Below, piece by piece: positions 1 to 11,000 of a DNA stretch of 64,000 bases. Source of the stretch: Lottia gigantea (Eukaryota > Mollusca > Gastropoda > Lottiidae); assembly GCF_000327385.1 (NCBI RefSeq), contig NW_008710371.1:473319-537318 (forward strand). The letters run 5' to 3'. Under the pieces are notes generated by a model. That model did no database searches and was not told the DNA's origin. It saw only the letters and a program-made list of their open reading frames with translations. A program made the position numbers and the translations under genes. The first letter of the stretch is position 1. Each line of letters starts with the position of its first letter.

Positions 1-300
1 TGATGAACTCTAGTGAACACTACTCACTAGGACTCATTAACAGTTCACTAAACCTGAGTAGATTTCGAAAACTACTCACCCCCCTCCAAAATTGGACATT
101 TTAACCAGAAAAGTAGTGAACACTACTCACTAGTACTCACTAACAGTTAACTGAAACTGAGTAGATTTCGAAATCTACTCACCCCCCTCCAAAATTGGAC
201 ATTTTAACCAGAAAAGTAGTGAGTAGTGTTCAGTAGTACTCACCAATTTTCAAAAACGTACATTTTAACCTGAAAATGGGGTGAGCTCTTCTCTAAATCA
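1..300. repeat. Tandem repeat, about 105-bp unit
   Basis: About two and a half copies of a unit of roughly 105 bp. Each carries a short palindrome around GTGAACACTACTCACTAG, then CTGAGTAGATTTCG and a CCCCCCTCCAAAATTGG block. Copies start near 12 and 117, and a degenerate one near 215. The remainder to about 800 shows no coding signal. Confidence 0.75.
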
Positions 301-800
301 GCTCACTCTAGTGAGTAGGTATTCATAAATCACTCACTTTACTAGGTCAATGACCTGATTAGGTGAGTGAGGAGTGAGTATTGCTTGGAATAGTCTATAT
401 TCTTTAGGTCAAGGGGTGTTAGGATGGGCCAGTTTATTTTTCTGCAAAAATAGGGGTGTTCGAAGAGTCTACCCTGTAAAATTCACAAGGGTTTATAGGT
501 TGGACCGCTTCTATTTTATCATAATAGGGGTGTTTTTGCTTAAATAGTCAAATAAGCATATATATCATTCTATGATGGAATCGGCGCCTTTAAGACCCAA
601 ACTCATGATGCCAAGTTCTTCAGAATGTCAAGAGACACTCTGCTGCTGCATGCAGGAAAGAATAAAAGAATACCAGGCATTCAAATTTCAAAACAAATGG
701 ATTTTATTATTTACAAAAACATATATTGTAATACAAACTTTAGAAAAATAAATACAATCTAAAATATCCATTAAAACCTATAGAAATTTATACACAAGGC

Positions 801-1173
801 TTAAAGATGGGTTCCCTTAGTTTTATTTATGAAAATGAAAATGCTAATACTTATATGAATAGAAAGTAGAGGTGTTCTAATGATTTGGAAAAATACCAGT
901 TTGTCTCACATGTCCATAATTAATTCATAAGCTAAATTAGAAGAGAACTACCAGCAGAATTCCAATGAGTGACCGATCAAGAAAGGTCAAAAAGTATTTT
1001 TTAGTTTATCCAGACTGTACATACATGGACATTTATGATTGGTTAAAACTCTTAATTATATGCAATAAGAACATAATGATATGATTAAGAATACATGATA
1101 ATTCATTAGAAACACCAGTTAATCAAATAGTTTGCTTAATTTGACACTAAAAAATAAGGAAACCCATCTTTAA
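801..1173. mobile_element. TTAA-flanked MITE, family C, complete copy
   Basis: A 373-bp element bounded by TTAA on both sides. The inverted ends read AAAGATGGGTTCCCTTA and its complement. The same sequence occurs in reverse orientation at 54506-54878, and as left-end fragments at about 38808 and 39731. It has no coding capacity. The TTAA target is what piggyBac-type elements use, so a piggyBac-mobilised MITE is an inference. Confidence 0.75.
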
Positions 1174-1333
1174 GAATTATAAAACATATCCTTAATAAAG
1201 ATGGAATACACCTACATGACAGAAATACTCCTGGTTGTCTGTAAATTGAGTAAGAGATGGTACCAAAACACTTTCTGTTATTTTATTTCAAGTTCTGTTA
1301 GTTCTAAGACATAATGGAGAACTTTTGTACATT

Positions 1334-1600
1334 ATTAAAGGGATTGTAAAGAGGTTTACTAATTTTTTTATGTGTATCAGGGACACTGATATCATCAATT
1401 TACACCATTCCAATTTTCAATCAGACGTCTGTGATTCTTGTTAAAGGGATTGTAGAAAGGTTTTCTGAATTTTTTATGTGTATCAGGGACACTGATAGCA
1501 TCAACTTGTACCATTCTAATTTTCAATCAGACGTCTGTGGTTCCTGTAATTCCACTAAAACTAAGTGTTTGATGATGTCACTACTTGCAAAATAAGAATT
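1334..1600. mobile_element. Fold-back element (family A), two half copies
   Basis: Two head-to-tail half elements start with TTAAAGGGATTGTA at 1334 and 1441. Each runs through the family motifs GTGTATCAGGGACACTGAT and CAATCAGACGTCTGTG. The family occurs as halves or as complete inverted pairs across the window. Confidence 0.7.
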
Positions 1601-1615
1601 TTGGCATGTTTTTAA

Positions 1616-1714
1616 TTAAAGGGATTGTAAAGAGGTTTTTCTAAATTTTGTATGTGTATCAGTGTCCCTGATACACATACAAATTTTTAGAAAACCTCTT
1701 TACAATCTCTTTCA
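1616..1714. repeat. Compact hairpin derivative of family A
   Basis: A near-perfect inverted repeat with arms of about 45 bp (TTAAAGGGATTGTAAAG ... CTTTACAATCTCTTT) and almost no loop, centred on GTATCAGTGTCCCTGATAC. It looks like a fold-back element that has lost the interior of both arms. Another right-end fragment lies at 1926-1969. Confidence 0.75.
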
Positions 1715-2204
1715 TACCAGCTTGTCTCATTAATTGTTTCAGTTAAAATGAATTGCTCTCTCCAATTGGCCAAATCTCCCGGGGGGGACACAACAATTAA
1801 GTTAATGGACATGTTCCTTTAAATGACATGTTGAACTCCCTAGTGAGGAGTGGTATCAGGATATTACCTTCTCTTTTCTTATGATTTTACAAAAGTTCTC
1901 CATTATGTTTCAGAGTGTTTATCAGTGTCCATGATACACATAAAAAATCTCTTTACAATCTCTTTCATTCTAAGACTACAAATAGACTAGATAGGAAAAA
2001 TCGATACTGTAGAAAATACACAAACATAATGTAGACAGGATTCCATTCCACCTTTTTAAAAATATCGATAATCCAACACCACTCACTGTAACAGACACCC
2101 TACTTTGTCTATTCGTGTCTTTAGAGCAAATCAACAATCCATAACTAAACAAAAATTCGTCATCTTTTGTAACCTTTAGAAGAACACAAGTTGGTATGCA
2201 AATT

Positions 2205-2545
2205 TTTACTATCTGTTCGACCAATCATACTTTAGTGTCAGAAACAGGAATTTTTTAGCTAAGCCAATCAGTAATAGTGTTCACAGCTCACTGTTGAAAT
2301 TTGAACCTTCAAATCCATGTGTGTTCAGAATTATTCATGTTTGAAAGTTAAAAATTTGTCTGGAATTTTAGTGAGACTATGCCATATATAGAAAACACAT
2401 ATATAGAAATAGACAGTGAAATTTCTAGTTTGAGGTATATTTGAAGGGATTATGTGATTTTCGTGTGTTTTAGTATTTCTTAAGACTATTAAAGCACAAT
2501 AAAGACCCAAATCAATCCCCGAAAATGCCGACTGTTCCCCTTTAA
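2205..2545. mobile_element. TTAA MITE, family B, partial copy
   Basis: It matches the family B body (CCAATCAGTAATAGTGTTCAC, TTGAAGGGATTATGTGATTTT) and keeps the right end GACTGTTCCCCTTTAA. The left inverted repeat is not clear. It is noncoding. Confidence 0.65.
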
Positions 2546-2674
2546 GTTTTTTCTTTCAAAGTTCTTTGGTATAAATAAGTGAAAATTTGTCCTATCATCA
2601 TAAAATCTAGAGACATCATCCTTGTCTTGGTGAAAATCTACTGACCATTATTCAAAGATAGTGGACCACAGCCA

Positions 2675-3265
2675 TATACGCCCACCACGGCATGCGGATG
2701 GTAAATATTCAAGATTTTGGGGCAAGGGCAATAACTCTGCTTCTAAGGGTCAAAAATAGCTCAAATTCGAACTTGATCTTTGTTTTATAAATATCTATAC
2801 ACATACCGAATTTCATTTGATTCCATCAAAAAATCTAGTTTTTAGAGCGTTTACAAGCAAATGTTGACGGGTGGACGGACGGAGTGTTTACGAGCAATTG
2901 ATGTTGATAGAAGCACTTACTGTATAGAGGTTAATGGGCGATAACTCCTCAAAACTGACGTAAGAGGCCTAAATCTTGAAAAAGTCTTAAATTTAATCAG
3001 AAGTAAACTAAACTTTCTCAAACCTTTCGATTTAGGTCTTTGGGGCAAGGGCAATAACTCTGCTTCTAACGGTCAAAAATAGCTCAAATTCAAACTTGAT
3101 CTTCGTTTTATGAATATGTATAGACATACCGAATTTCATTTGATTCCATCCAAATAAAAACTAGTTTTTAGAGTGTTTACAAGCAAAAGTTAATGGACGG
3201 ACAAACCAACAGACCGACAGGGGTGCCGACAATATACGTCCACATAGAGAGATGTGGGCGTATAA
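2675..3265. mobile_element. Inverted-repeat element ending TATACGCCCAC
   Basis: It begins TATACGCCCAC and ends GTGGGCGTATA. Inside, a segment of about 150 bp with GGGGCAAGGGCAATAACTC is repeated. A related end with CCGTCCGTCCGTTCAC occurs at 49510, and the GTGGGCGTATAAAAAT end recurs at 35798. It is a noncoding DNA-transposon-like repeat of unknown superfamily. Confidence 0.55.
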
Positions 3266-3267
3266 AA

Positions 3268-3380
3268 ATGAAATGAATGGAGTTTTACATCCTACTTTTC
3301 TGCACCTAATTGGACAACACCATGTAGGGTGCAATGAGGGAAATTTTGACAGGACAGCAGCATTAGCACAGCCTGTAGCA
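3268..3380 (-). mobile_element. SINE 3' portion (minus strand)
   Basis: It carries the 3' tail of the window's tRNA-derived SINE in reverse: ATGAATGGAGTTTTACATCC, then the CTGCACC and GCAATGAGGGAAATTTTG blocks. It is truncated before the tRNA-like head. Confidence 0.7.
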
Positions 3381-3422
3381 TCCTAACAATTAAACACTTT
3401 TTCCATGTCTTACCTGCATTGG

Positions 3423-3757
3423 GCTGGTGGCTCAAAGAGTTGTTCGCTAACCTGATGATCCAGAGTTCAATCCTGGCATAGATCAAAATAATACCTTCAG
3501 ATTTTTCAACCCTGTTTCCCCCTGTCAGTGATACAGGTAAGAGAGGCTGACATGGAAAAAGCGTCTAGTCGTTCGGATGGGACAATAAACTGAGGCCCGG
3601 TGTGCTACAGGCTGTGCACGTTGAAGATCCCTCGACAGTTGGGAAAAAGAGTAGGCTAATGCCGATGTCCTGGCAAAATCTCCCTCATTGCACCATGCAT
3701 GGCGTTGTCCTTCTTCATTAGCCCACATGGTGCAGAAAAGTAGGACATACAACTCTA
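3423..3757 (+). mobile_element. tRNA-derived SINE, nearly full length
   Basis: The head GGTGGCTCAAAGAGTTGTTC resembles a tRNA A box, and GAGTTCAATCC further on resembles a B box. The conserved body follows (CCCCCTGTCAGTGAT, GGGACAATAAACTGAGGCCC, GTGCACGTTGAAGATCCC), then the tail region. Confidence 0.75.
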
Positions 3758-3845
3758 GGCTATAGAAGTATGAAGGGATTCTAATTTTCAATCAGACGTC
3801 CGTGGTTCCTGCAATTCCACTAAAACTAAGTGTTTGATGATGTCA

Positions 3846-4110
3846 CTAATTGTAAAATAATGCCATTAAAATATGTCAAATAATGCCATGAAAATATGTC
3901 AAATAATGCCATAAAAATATCTCAAAATATGCCATGAAAATATGTCAAATAATGCCATGAAAATATGTCAAATAATGCCATTAAAATATGTCAAATAATG
4001 TCATTAAAATATGCTGAATAATACCATTAAAATATGTCAAATAATGCCATGAAAATATGTCAATTACCTGTAAACATCTGCCAAATTATGGCATTAAAAT
4101 CTGCCTGTAT
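3846..4110. repeat. 22-bp minisatellite
   Basis: About ten copies of a unit close to AAAATATGTCAAATAATGCC, with single-base variants. It is noncoding. Confidence 0.85.
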
Positions 4111-4199
4111 AGTAACTATGTCACCTATTCTTTAGAATTGCCAACATATGCCTGAAAAAAAAAAGTCAATATTGTTATTCATTTAACATCTAAATTTTA

Positions 4200-4862
4200 C
4201 AAGGATAATAACTTAGGTTTACAAGAATCCTTTCTACCAGCTGGTCCTTGATCAAACCTCTTGGCATTGATCTCTCCTGGATGATTTGTACCCTGGATAA
4301 ACTGGAATAATGAGGATCCTACCAACTGGTGCTTGGACAAATCACTTGGTCTTTTATCTTTCCAAGATTATCTGTACCCATTTACTGCTGAGCCTATTAG
4401 AATAATGAGGAAAGATGACTTATTCAGTACCCATTTACAGCTGGGTCAACTGGAATAATGAGGAAAGATGACTTATTCAGTACCCATTTACAGCTGGGTC
4501 AACTAGAATAAAGGTGAAAGATGACTTATTCAGTACCCATTTACAGCTGGTTTGATTGGAATTTTGAGGAAAGATGACTTATTCAGTACCCATTTACAGC
4601 TGGTTTGATTGGAATTATGAGGAAAGATGACTTATTCTATACCAATTTACAGCTGGGTTGACTGGAATAATGAGGAAAGATGACTTATTCTACACCCATT
4701 TACAGCTGGGTAGACTAGAATAACAAGGAAAGATGACTTATTCTACACCCATTTACAGCTAAATCCAATAGAATAATGAGGAAAGATGACTTATTCTGTA
4801 CCCATTTACAGGTAAATCCAATAGAATAATGAGGAAAGATGACTTATTCAAGGTCATCAGAA
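4200..4862. repeat. CCATTTACAGCTGG repeat family, tandem array
   Basis: About eight tandem copies of a unit of about 60 bp, containing ACCCATTTACAGCTGGGT then GGAATAATGAGGAAAGATG. The left part carries the longer module with TACCAGCTGGTCCTTGA and CTCTTGGCATTGATCT. The same composite occurs at 13030-13262, 25830-26165 and 43796-44013, so it is a dispersed repeat with an expandable tandem core. Confidence 0.8.
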
Positions 4863-5129
4863 TTTCACAATAAACATACATATAAAATAATAACATGTCC
4901 ATTTCATGCATCACATAATAAATGAGGTGTTCCTTCATTCATTTCATACTGCATAATACCTGTCTCAAATAATAAACTTAGTCATATATCACTACAGTTG
5001 AGAAAACAACATTAAAGGGAGAGGTGCTGCATTTTTTGGGGGTTGATTTGGGCCTTGGATTATATAAATAGTCTTCAGAAATATCAAAACTGTACGAAAA
5101 TTGTATAATTTCTTTGATTTTATCCATAG

Positions 5130-5570
5130 AAAGAGTGGGAGTGCCCTTATTAGCTCTCAGTTCCCTTCTTACCCATACAAAAAGTGGGATTGCCCCTTTG
5201 ACTAATTAACAGACACCTCCCAACTCATCCATTGTAAAAGTAGGAGTTCCCCTTTAAAATCATAAATCTCACAGCTCAATCTTTCCATAAAAAAAGTGGG
5301 ATTGCTCTTTTAACCTATTAGCTCACATTCTCAACTCACACATGGAATAAGTGGGACTGATCCTTTGAATAATTAGCTAACATTGTAAAGGTAGGAGTGC
5401 CCCTTTAAAATCATAAATCTTACAGCTCTATCTGTCTAGAAAAAGTGGGATTAGTCCTTTAACTCATTAACTAACATTGTAAAAGTAGGAGTGTCTCTTA
5501 TCATAAATCATAAATCTTTCAACTCAATCTGTCTAGAAAAAGTGGGATTCAACCTTTAACTGATTAACTG
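5130..5570. repeat. Degenerate tandem repeat, about 65-100 bp
   Basis: Six or so diverged copies carry AAAAAGTGGGATTGCCCCTTT alternating with GTAAAAGTAGGAGTGCCCC and short TTAACTC blocks. A family B left end (TTAAAGGGAGAGGTGC) lies just before, at 5011-5110. Confidence 0.6.
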
Positions 5571-5621
5571 CCAGCTGTGGGCTGAGTGTATACATTAACA
5601 AGTTGAAACTGTTGGCAACAA

Positions 5622-5627
5622 TATAAA
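5622..5627 (+). promoter_or_regulatory. TATA box of the EF-hand gene
   Basis: TATAAA lies 58 bp upstream of the ATG at 5680, which would put the start of transcription near 5650. It is the only strong TATA-like motif just ahead of a signal-peptide exon. Its use is inferred. Confidence 0.5.
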
Positions 5628-5679
5628 TTAACTGTTCACAACAAAATTTTCCGTCTCACTAGTTTAACATCAACTAGCA

Positions 5680-8609
5680 ATGTGGTTTACAAACCTTCTT
5701 CTATGTTTGCTTTTTGGTGAGTTTCTTTTGAATTCTTCTGAATTTTTCAGAGTTTTTTTTTTTTTTATTACGTTTCATAATTTAAGCTAAATTAAGAATT
5801 CTTAATGCATCTTGAAAATTGTTTTGGAAAGTGGTATTTCATGCTCTGAACTTGTAAATGTTTTTGTATTTGTACTTTGGTAAGCTTGATACCATACTCT
5901 GAAATTTTCAGTATTTTTTGGTAAGTTTGATATCAGACTCTGAAATTGTCAGTGTTATTTTGGGTAAGCTTGATATACTCTGAAATATTCAGTGTTTTTA
6001 TGTTAAGCTCATTACAATACTCTGAAATATTCAGTGTTATTTTATAAGCTTGATATCATGCTCTGAAATTTTCAGTGTTATTTTATAAGCTTGATACCAT
6101 ACTCTGAAATATTCAGTGTTTTTTGGGGTTATGTTGATATCATGTTGAAATTTTCAGTGTTATTTTTGAAAGCTTGATACCATACTCTGAAATATTCAGT
6201 GTTATTTTATAAGCTTGATACCATACTCTGAAATATTTAGTGTTTTTTGGGGTTATGTTGATATCATGTTGAAATTTTCAGTGTTATTTTATAAGCTTGA
6301 TACCATACTCTGAAATATTCAGTGTTTTTTGGGGTTATGTTGATATCATGTTGAAATTTTCAGTGTTATTTTATAAGCTTGATATCAGACTCTGAAATAT
6401 TCAGTGTTATTTTATAAGCTTGATATCATACTCTGAAATTTTCAGTGTTATTTTATAAGCTTGATATCAGACTCTGAAATTTTCAGTGTTATTTTATAAG
6501 CTTGATACCATACTCTGAAATATTCAGTGTTATTTTATAAGCTTGATACCATACTCTGAAATATTCAGTGTTTTTTGGGGTTATGTTGATATCATGTTGA
6601 AATTTTCAGTGTTATTTTATAAGCTTGATACCATACTCTGAAATATTCAGTGTTTTTTGGGGTTATGTTGATATCATGTTGAAATTTTCAGTGTTATTTT
6701 TGAAAGCTTGATACCATACTCTGAAATATTCAGTGTTATTTTATAAGCTTGATACCATACTCTGAAATATTCAGTGTTATTTTATAAGCTTGATACCATA
6801 CTCTGAAATATTTAGTGTTTTTTGGGGTTATGTTGATATCATGTTGAAATTTTCAGTGTTATTTTATAAGCTTGATACCATACTCTGAAATATTCAGTGT
6901 TTTTTGGGGTTACGTTGATATCATGTTGAAATTTTCAGTGTTATTTTATAAGCTTGATACCATACTCTGAAATATTCAGTGTTTTTTGGGGTTACGTTGA
7001 TATCATGTTGAAATTTTCAGTGTTATTTTATAAGCTTGATACCATACTCTGAAATATTCAGTGTTTTTTGGGGTTATGTTGATATCATGTTGAAATTTTA
7101 AGTGTTATTTTGGAAAGCTTGATATCATGCTCTGAAATTTTCAGTGTTTTTTTTTGTATCCATTTTCAAATACTTTGACTTTATTTCAGCATACAGTACC
7201 GGTTCAACTTTTCCAAATCTGTAAGTTATTTTTGTCAAATTTAACAAAAAGGTTATTTCTAAAGTTATATCTTTTATTTTTTTGTTATAAGGTTATAGGT
7301 AATATAAAAAAAAACTTTTTGACTTTATTTTCAGTTGTAATTTGTTCAGATGCAGATTTGATGTTTTTCTGTAGACTAATATACTTACCATCCATGATCT
7401 GACAAAAATCTTTATTCAATGGTGTTCATTGAAATGTTAATCATCAAAGTTGATGTGGATCAATTCATATCCAGCCAAGTAAAATGCTCTGTTTAATGAA
7501 CAATTTTCCTGAACACAATTCAAAGAAAAATCTTGTCAGATCGTGGAGGGTAAGTATTAACCACAGAAAGCATGAAACCAAATATCTAGATCAACCTTAT
7601 TCATTGCGAACTTTCTTAATATTTTTAGATTCCACACTGGAAGAGTAGAGGAAATTTCTTTAAGATTTGCGGACAGAAATTCCAATACCAAAATAGAAGC
7701 CGACGAGTTTCAAAGAGAGATAATGAAATACGACACCAATTGTACGTAATGTCATATATATTTGAACGTAATGTCATATATACTTGAATGTAATGTCATA
7801 TACCCTGAATGTAATGTCATATACCCTGAATGTAATGTCATATACCTTGAATGTAATGTCATATACCCTGAATGTAATCTTATATACCTTGAATGTTATG
7901 TCATATACCTTGAATGTAATGTCATGTTATTTTTTATTTTAGATGATGGCAAACTATCCCAATCAGAATTATCCAACTGTATCATACCTTGGTCTTTTTT
8001 TCAATCCAATGGGGATGTAACCGATGTCCAACCTGCATTTATTGCAATGGATAAAAATAGTAAGTATACAGAGTATCACTTTTCAGAAAGAAAGTCTAAC
8101 ATGTAGTTTGGCTACAATTAAATCCATACTTGTATTTTCTTTTAATGCATCAGATGCCCTTATTGGAATTTTACGTCCTACTTTTCTAAGCCATGTGGGC
8201 TAATGAAGACAGGCAACGCCATGCAGATCAAGGGATCTTTAACATGCACAGCCTGTAGCACATGGGGCCTCGGTTTATTGTCCCATCTGAATGACTATAC
8301 ACTTTTTCCATGTCAGCCCTCTTACCTACATCACTGACAGGGGGAAACTGGGTTGAAAAATCTGAAGGTAACATCTCGACTTGTTCCAGGATTGAACCAT
8401 CTGAGCAAGCGATTAACTCACTGAGCCACCGCGGCTCCCATATTATGTATTTAATGCATTTAATACAAATGATCAAGTAAGTTGTATTTCATTGTTTAAG
8501 ATTTAGACCAAAACATTTTTCAAAATACTCTTATTCTAAAGATTTCACTTTTTTCTTTTTTCTAGATGATGGAAGTTTATCCTTCCAAGAAGCCAGAAAT
8601 CCGTACTAA
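5680..8609 (+). CDS. Small predicted secreted EF-hand calcium-binding protein
   Basis: Model: exons 5680-5716, 7190-7220, 7629-7741, 7943-8059 and 8566-8609 (stop TAA), about 113 residues. All junctions have GT..AG and phases 1,2,1,1 that agree. An optional 24-nt exon at 7526-7549 also keeps frame. Exon 1 encodes a hydrophobic leader (MWFTNLLLCLLF), read as a signal peptide. Three canonical EF-hand loops follow: DRNSNTKIEADE (residues 38-49), DTNYDGKLSQSE (58-69) and DKNNDGSLSFQE (97-108). A degenerate loop lies near FQSNGDVTD. Each of the last two loops is split by an intron, which argues against chance. The family binds calcium. A role in the secretory pathway, extracellular fluid or biomineralisation is possible but inferred. 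Intron 1 is a 1.4-kb satellite, and intron 3 holds a 20-bp minisatellite. I do not recognise a specific orthologue. Confidence 0.65.
5860..7150. repeat. Satellite of alternating 42- and 41-bp monomers in intron 1
   Basis: About 30 monomers. One type reads TATAAGCTTGATACCATACT + CTGAAATATTCAGTG. The other reads GGGGTTATGTTGATATCATG + TTGAAATTTTCAGTG. They often alternate to form an 83-bp higher-order unit, with the order broken in places. Degenerate monomers begin near 5815. The array occupies almost all of the EF-hand gene's first intron. Confidence 0.9.
7742..7930. repeat. 20-bp minisatellite in EF-hand gene intron
   Basis: About nine copies of GAATGTAATGTCATATACCT with small variants begin directly at the splice donor. 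The array fills nearly the whole intron between the exons at 7629-7741 and 7943-8059. Confidence 0.9.
8167..8439 (-). mobile_element. tRNA-derived SINE, minus strand
   Basis: Read on the minus strand it starts GGAGCCGCGGTGGCTCAGTG (head and A box) and runs through the CCCCCTGTCAGTGAT block and the GGGACAATAAACCGAGGCCC block to the tail at 8167. It lies in the last intron of the EF-hand gene, and an internal part is deleted. Confidence 0.8.
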
Positions 8610-8639
8610 TTTGATTGGAAAATAAACTGTCTGCACGAA

Positions 8640-9625
8640 AGTCTTCTTGCCTGAATTTGCCTTCTGAGACATATCTATCTAATTCAAAAAAGATACCCCA
8701 TAGCACACTTCTTAAAACAAACGTCCTGAACTCGTCTCGAAATTTAGACATGAGAAAAAGTTCTACTTGTCCAACTTCAGTAGGGACGTACGTTGAAAAT
8801 AGGTCAGTTGTGTGAGGGACGCAGGCTGAAAATAGGTCTTTGGTCTGAAGATCTCTACCTGTCAAATTTCAGTAGGGATGCAGGCTGAAATAGGTCAGAT
8901 GTCTGAAGATCTCTACATGTCAAACTTCAGTAGGAATGCAGGCTGAAAATAGGTCAGTTTTCTGAAGATCTCTACTTGTCAAACTTCAGTTGGGTCACAG
9001 GCTGAAGTAGATCAGTTATCTGAAGATCTCTACTTGTCAAACTTCAGTAGGGACACAGACTGAAAAAGATCAGTTGTCTGAAGATCTCTACCTGTCAAAC
9101 TTCAGTAGGGACACAGGCTGAAGTAGATCAGTTATCTGAAGATCTCTACTTGTCAAACTTCAGTAGGGACACAGGATGAAAAAGATCAGTTGTCTGAAGA
9201 TCTCTACTTGTCAAACTTCAGTAGGGACACAGGCTGAAGTAGATCAGTTGTCTGAAGATCTCTACCTGTCAAACTTCAGTAGGGACACAGGCTGAAGTAG
9301 ATCAGTTGTCTGAAGATCTCTACCTGTCAAACTTCAGTAGGGACACAGGCTGAAGTAGATCAGTTGTCTGAAGATCTCTACTTGTCAAACTTCAGTAGGG
9401 ACACAGGCTGAAGTAGATCAGTTGTCTGAAGATCTCTACTTGTCAAACTTCAGTAGGGACACAGGCTGAAGTAGATCAGTTGTCTGAAGATCTCTACCTG
9501 TCAAACTTCAGTAGGGACACAGGCTGAAGTAGATCAGTTATCTGAAGATCTCTACTTGTCAAACTTCAGTAGGAACACAGGTTGAAAATAGGTCAGTTGT
9601 CTGAAAATATCTACCTGTCAACATG
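8640..9625. repeat. 58-bp tandem repeat downstream of the EF-hand gene
   Basis: About a dozen copies of a 58-bp unit contain TCTGAAGATCTCTACTTGTC and TTCAGTAGGGACACAGGCTG. The left end is diverged, and 9050-9560 is highly uniform. It starts within a few tens of bases of the EF-hand stop codon, so it may be transcribed as 3' UTR. Confidence 0.9.
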
Positions 9626-10138
9626 ATTCAGGTTCTGTTTTAATATTCCTAATTCAAATTAGATACCAATTTTGTTTCTATTTTCATGATATTTTGTCTC
9701 CATTCTAATCTAACAAGTTTCGTTCCGCAGTCCTGTTCTAATGATGTTTTTTTTTTAAGCAATAAAAGCATCTCATGTAGAATTAAAAATGTACTCATGA
9801 TCCACATTCCACATCACAAAAAAAAAACATAATCCAAAATAAGGTAGTGGCAGTTTAAAAAAAATTATCAGAAAAAAAGTAATCTAATTTGAATTGATTG
9901 GTTAATAATAATGTTATTAGAACAAGACTGCAGTTGAAAACTTGTTAGATTACAATGGAGAGGAAAAAATGTCAGAAAAAGTAGAAATGAAATTGTTTTG
10001 GTGGGGCAAAAAGGTCATTTAAGTATCGGCTACAGTCAATGCCACTAATGATATTGCCAGCTGTGTCACTTAATAATTATATGTTATGATAAGATAAGAA
10101 TTGTCTGTTATAACAGCAACACAAGATCAAAACACTGA
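9626..10138. other. No gene seen
   Basis: AT-rich sequence with A/T runs and inverted bits such as CTAACAAGTTTCG near 9712 and CTTGTTAGATTAC near 9940. That pattern suggests a decayed inverted-repeat element at 9700-9960. I see no splice-consistent coding stretch. Confidence 0.4.
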
Positions 10139-10669
10139 TTAAAGGAACAGATGTGCCAATTTGGATCGGTTGATATGGGTTTTGAATATATGTAAATAGT
10201 CTTTAGAATTACTAGAAATGTACGAAAATCTCATAATTCCTTTAAAAATATCTCAAACTAGGAATTTTACTCACTAATTCTATAGATATCTTTTCTATAT
10301 ATCACAGTGTCTCAAGAAAAGACGAGTCGTCATTTTAACTTTCAAACGTGGCTAATTTCTGGTTTGAGATATTTTTGAAGGAATTTTGCAATTTCCATAC
10401 ATTTCTAGTACTTCTGAAGACTATTTATATATATTCAAGACTCAAATCAACCTTGGAAAATGGGGCCCCTGTCCTCTATATATGACAGTGTCTCAAGAAA
10501 AGACAAGTCATCATTTTAACTTTTAAACATGGATAATTCTGGACACACGTGGAATTGAAGGCTCAAATTTCAACAGTGAACACTATCACTGATTGGCTAG
10601 AAGATTTATGTTTCTGAGACTAAGGTAGGCCTATGATTGGTCAAAAAAATGGTGCATCTGTCTCTTTAA
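10139..10669. mobile_element. TTAA MITE, family B, long copy
   Basis: TTAA borders with inverted ends AAAGGAACAGATGTGCCA and TGGTGCATCTGTCTCTTT. Part of the interior (CACAGTGTCTCAAGAAAAGA) occurs twice, so this copy is an internal duplication or a composite of two copies. It is noncoding. Confidence 0.75.
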
Positions 10670-11000
10670 ACCTATGTGCTAAAAAATTCTTATTGTTCGA
10701 ACAATTGACACAACTGTCCTTTTAACAATGTTCTGTCCCATTTTTTTTTGCATGGGAATTTAAACTCCAAAAAAGTAGGCCTACCAAAACTTCAGTTGAC
10801 AAAAATGCCAACCCCTGAAATAAATTACTATTTGTAAATATGGTCTTAGAAATATTCGCTTCACGTTCAAAATAATTTGGTGTTAAGGTGAAATGAGAAT
10901 TTTACTCAAAGAAAGCACGGGCCTAGGTCGGATTTGGTCAAATATGATTAAGGCCTACTATCAGAAGTAGGCCTACAGTAAGAAAATCAAAGAAAAAATA

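Noticed and set aside
3525-3791. Open frames with YSFSQLSRDLQ / CYRLCTLKI-like peptides here and at many other sites
   Set aside because: They recur wherever the SINE lies and are in different frames, so they are not genes.
8830-9610. CRISPR-like regular array
   Set aside because: The whole 58-bp unit is repeated without unique spacers, and the genome is eukaryotic.
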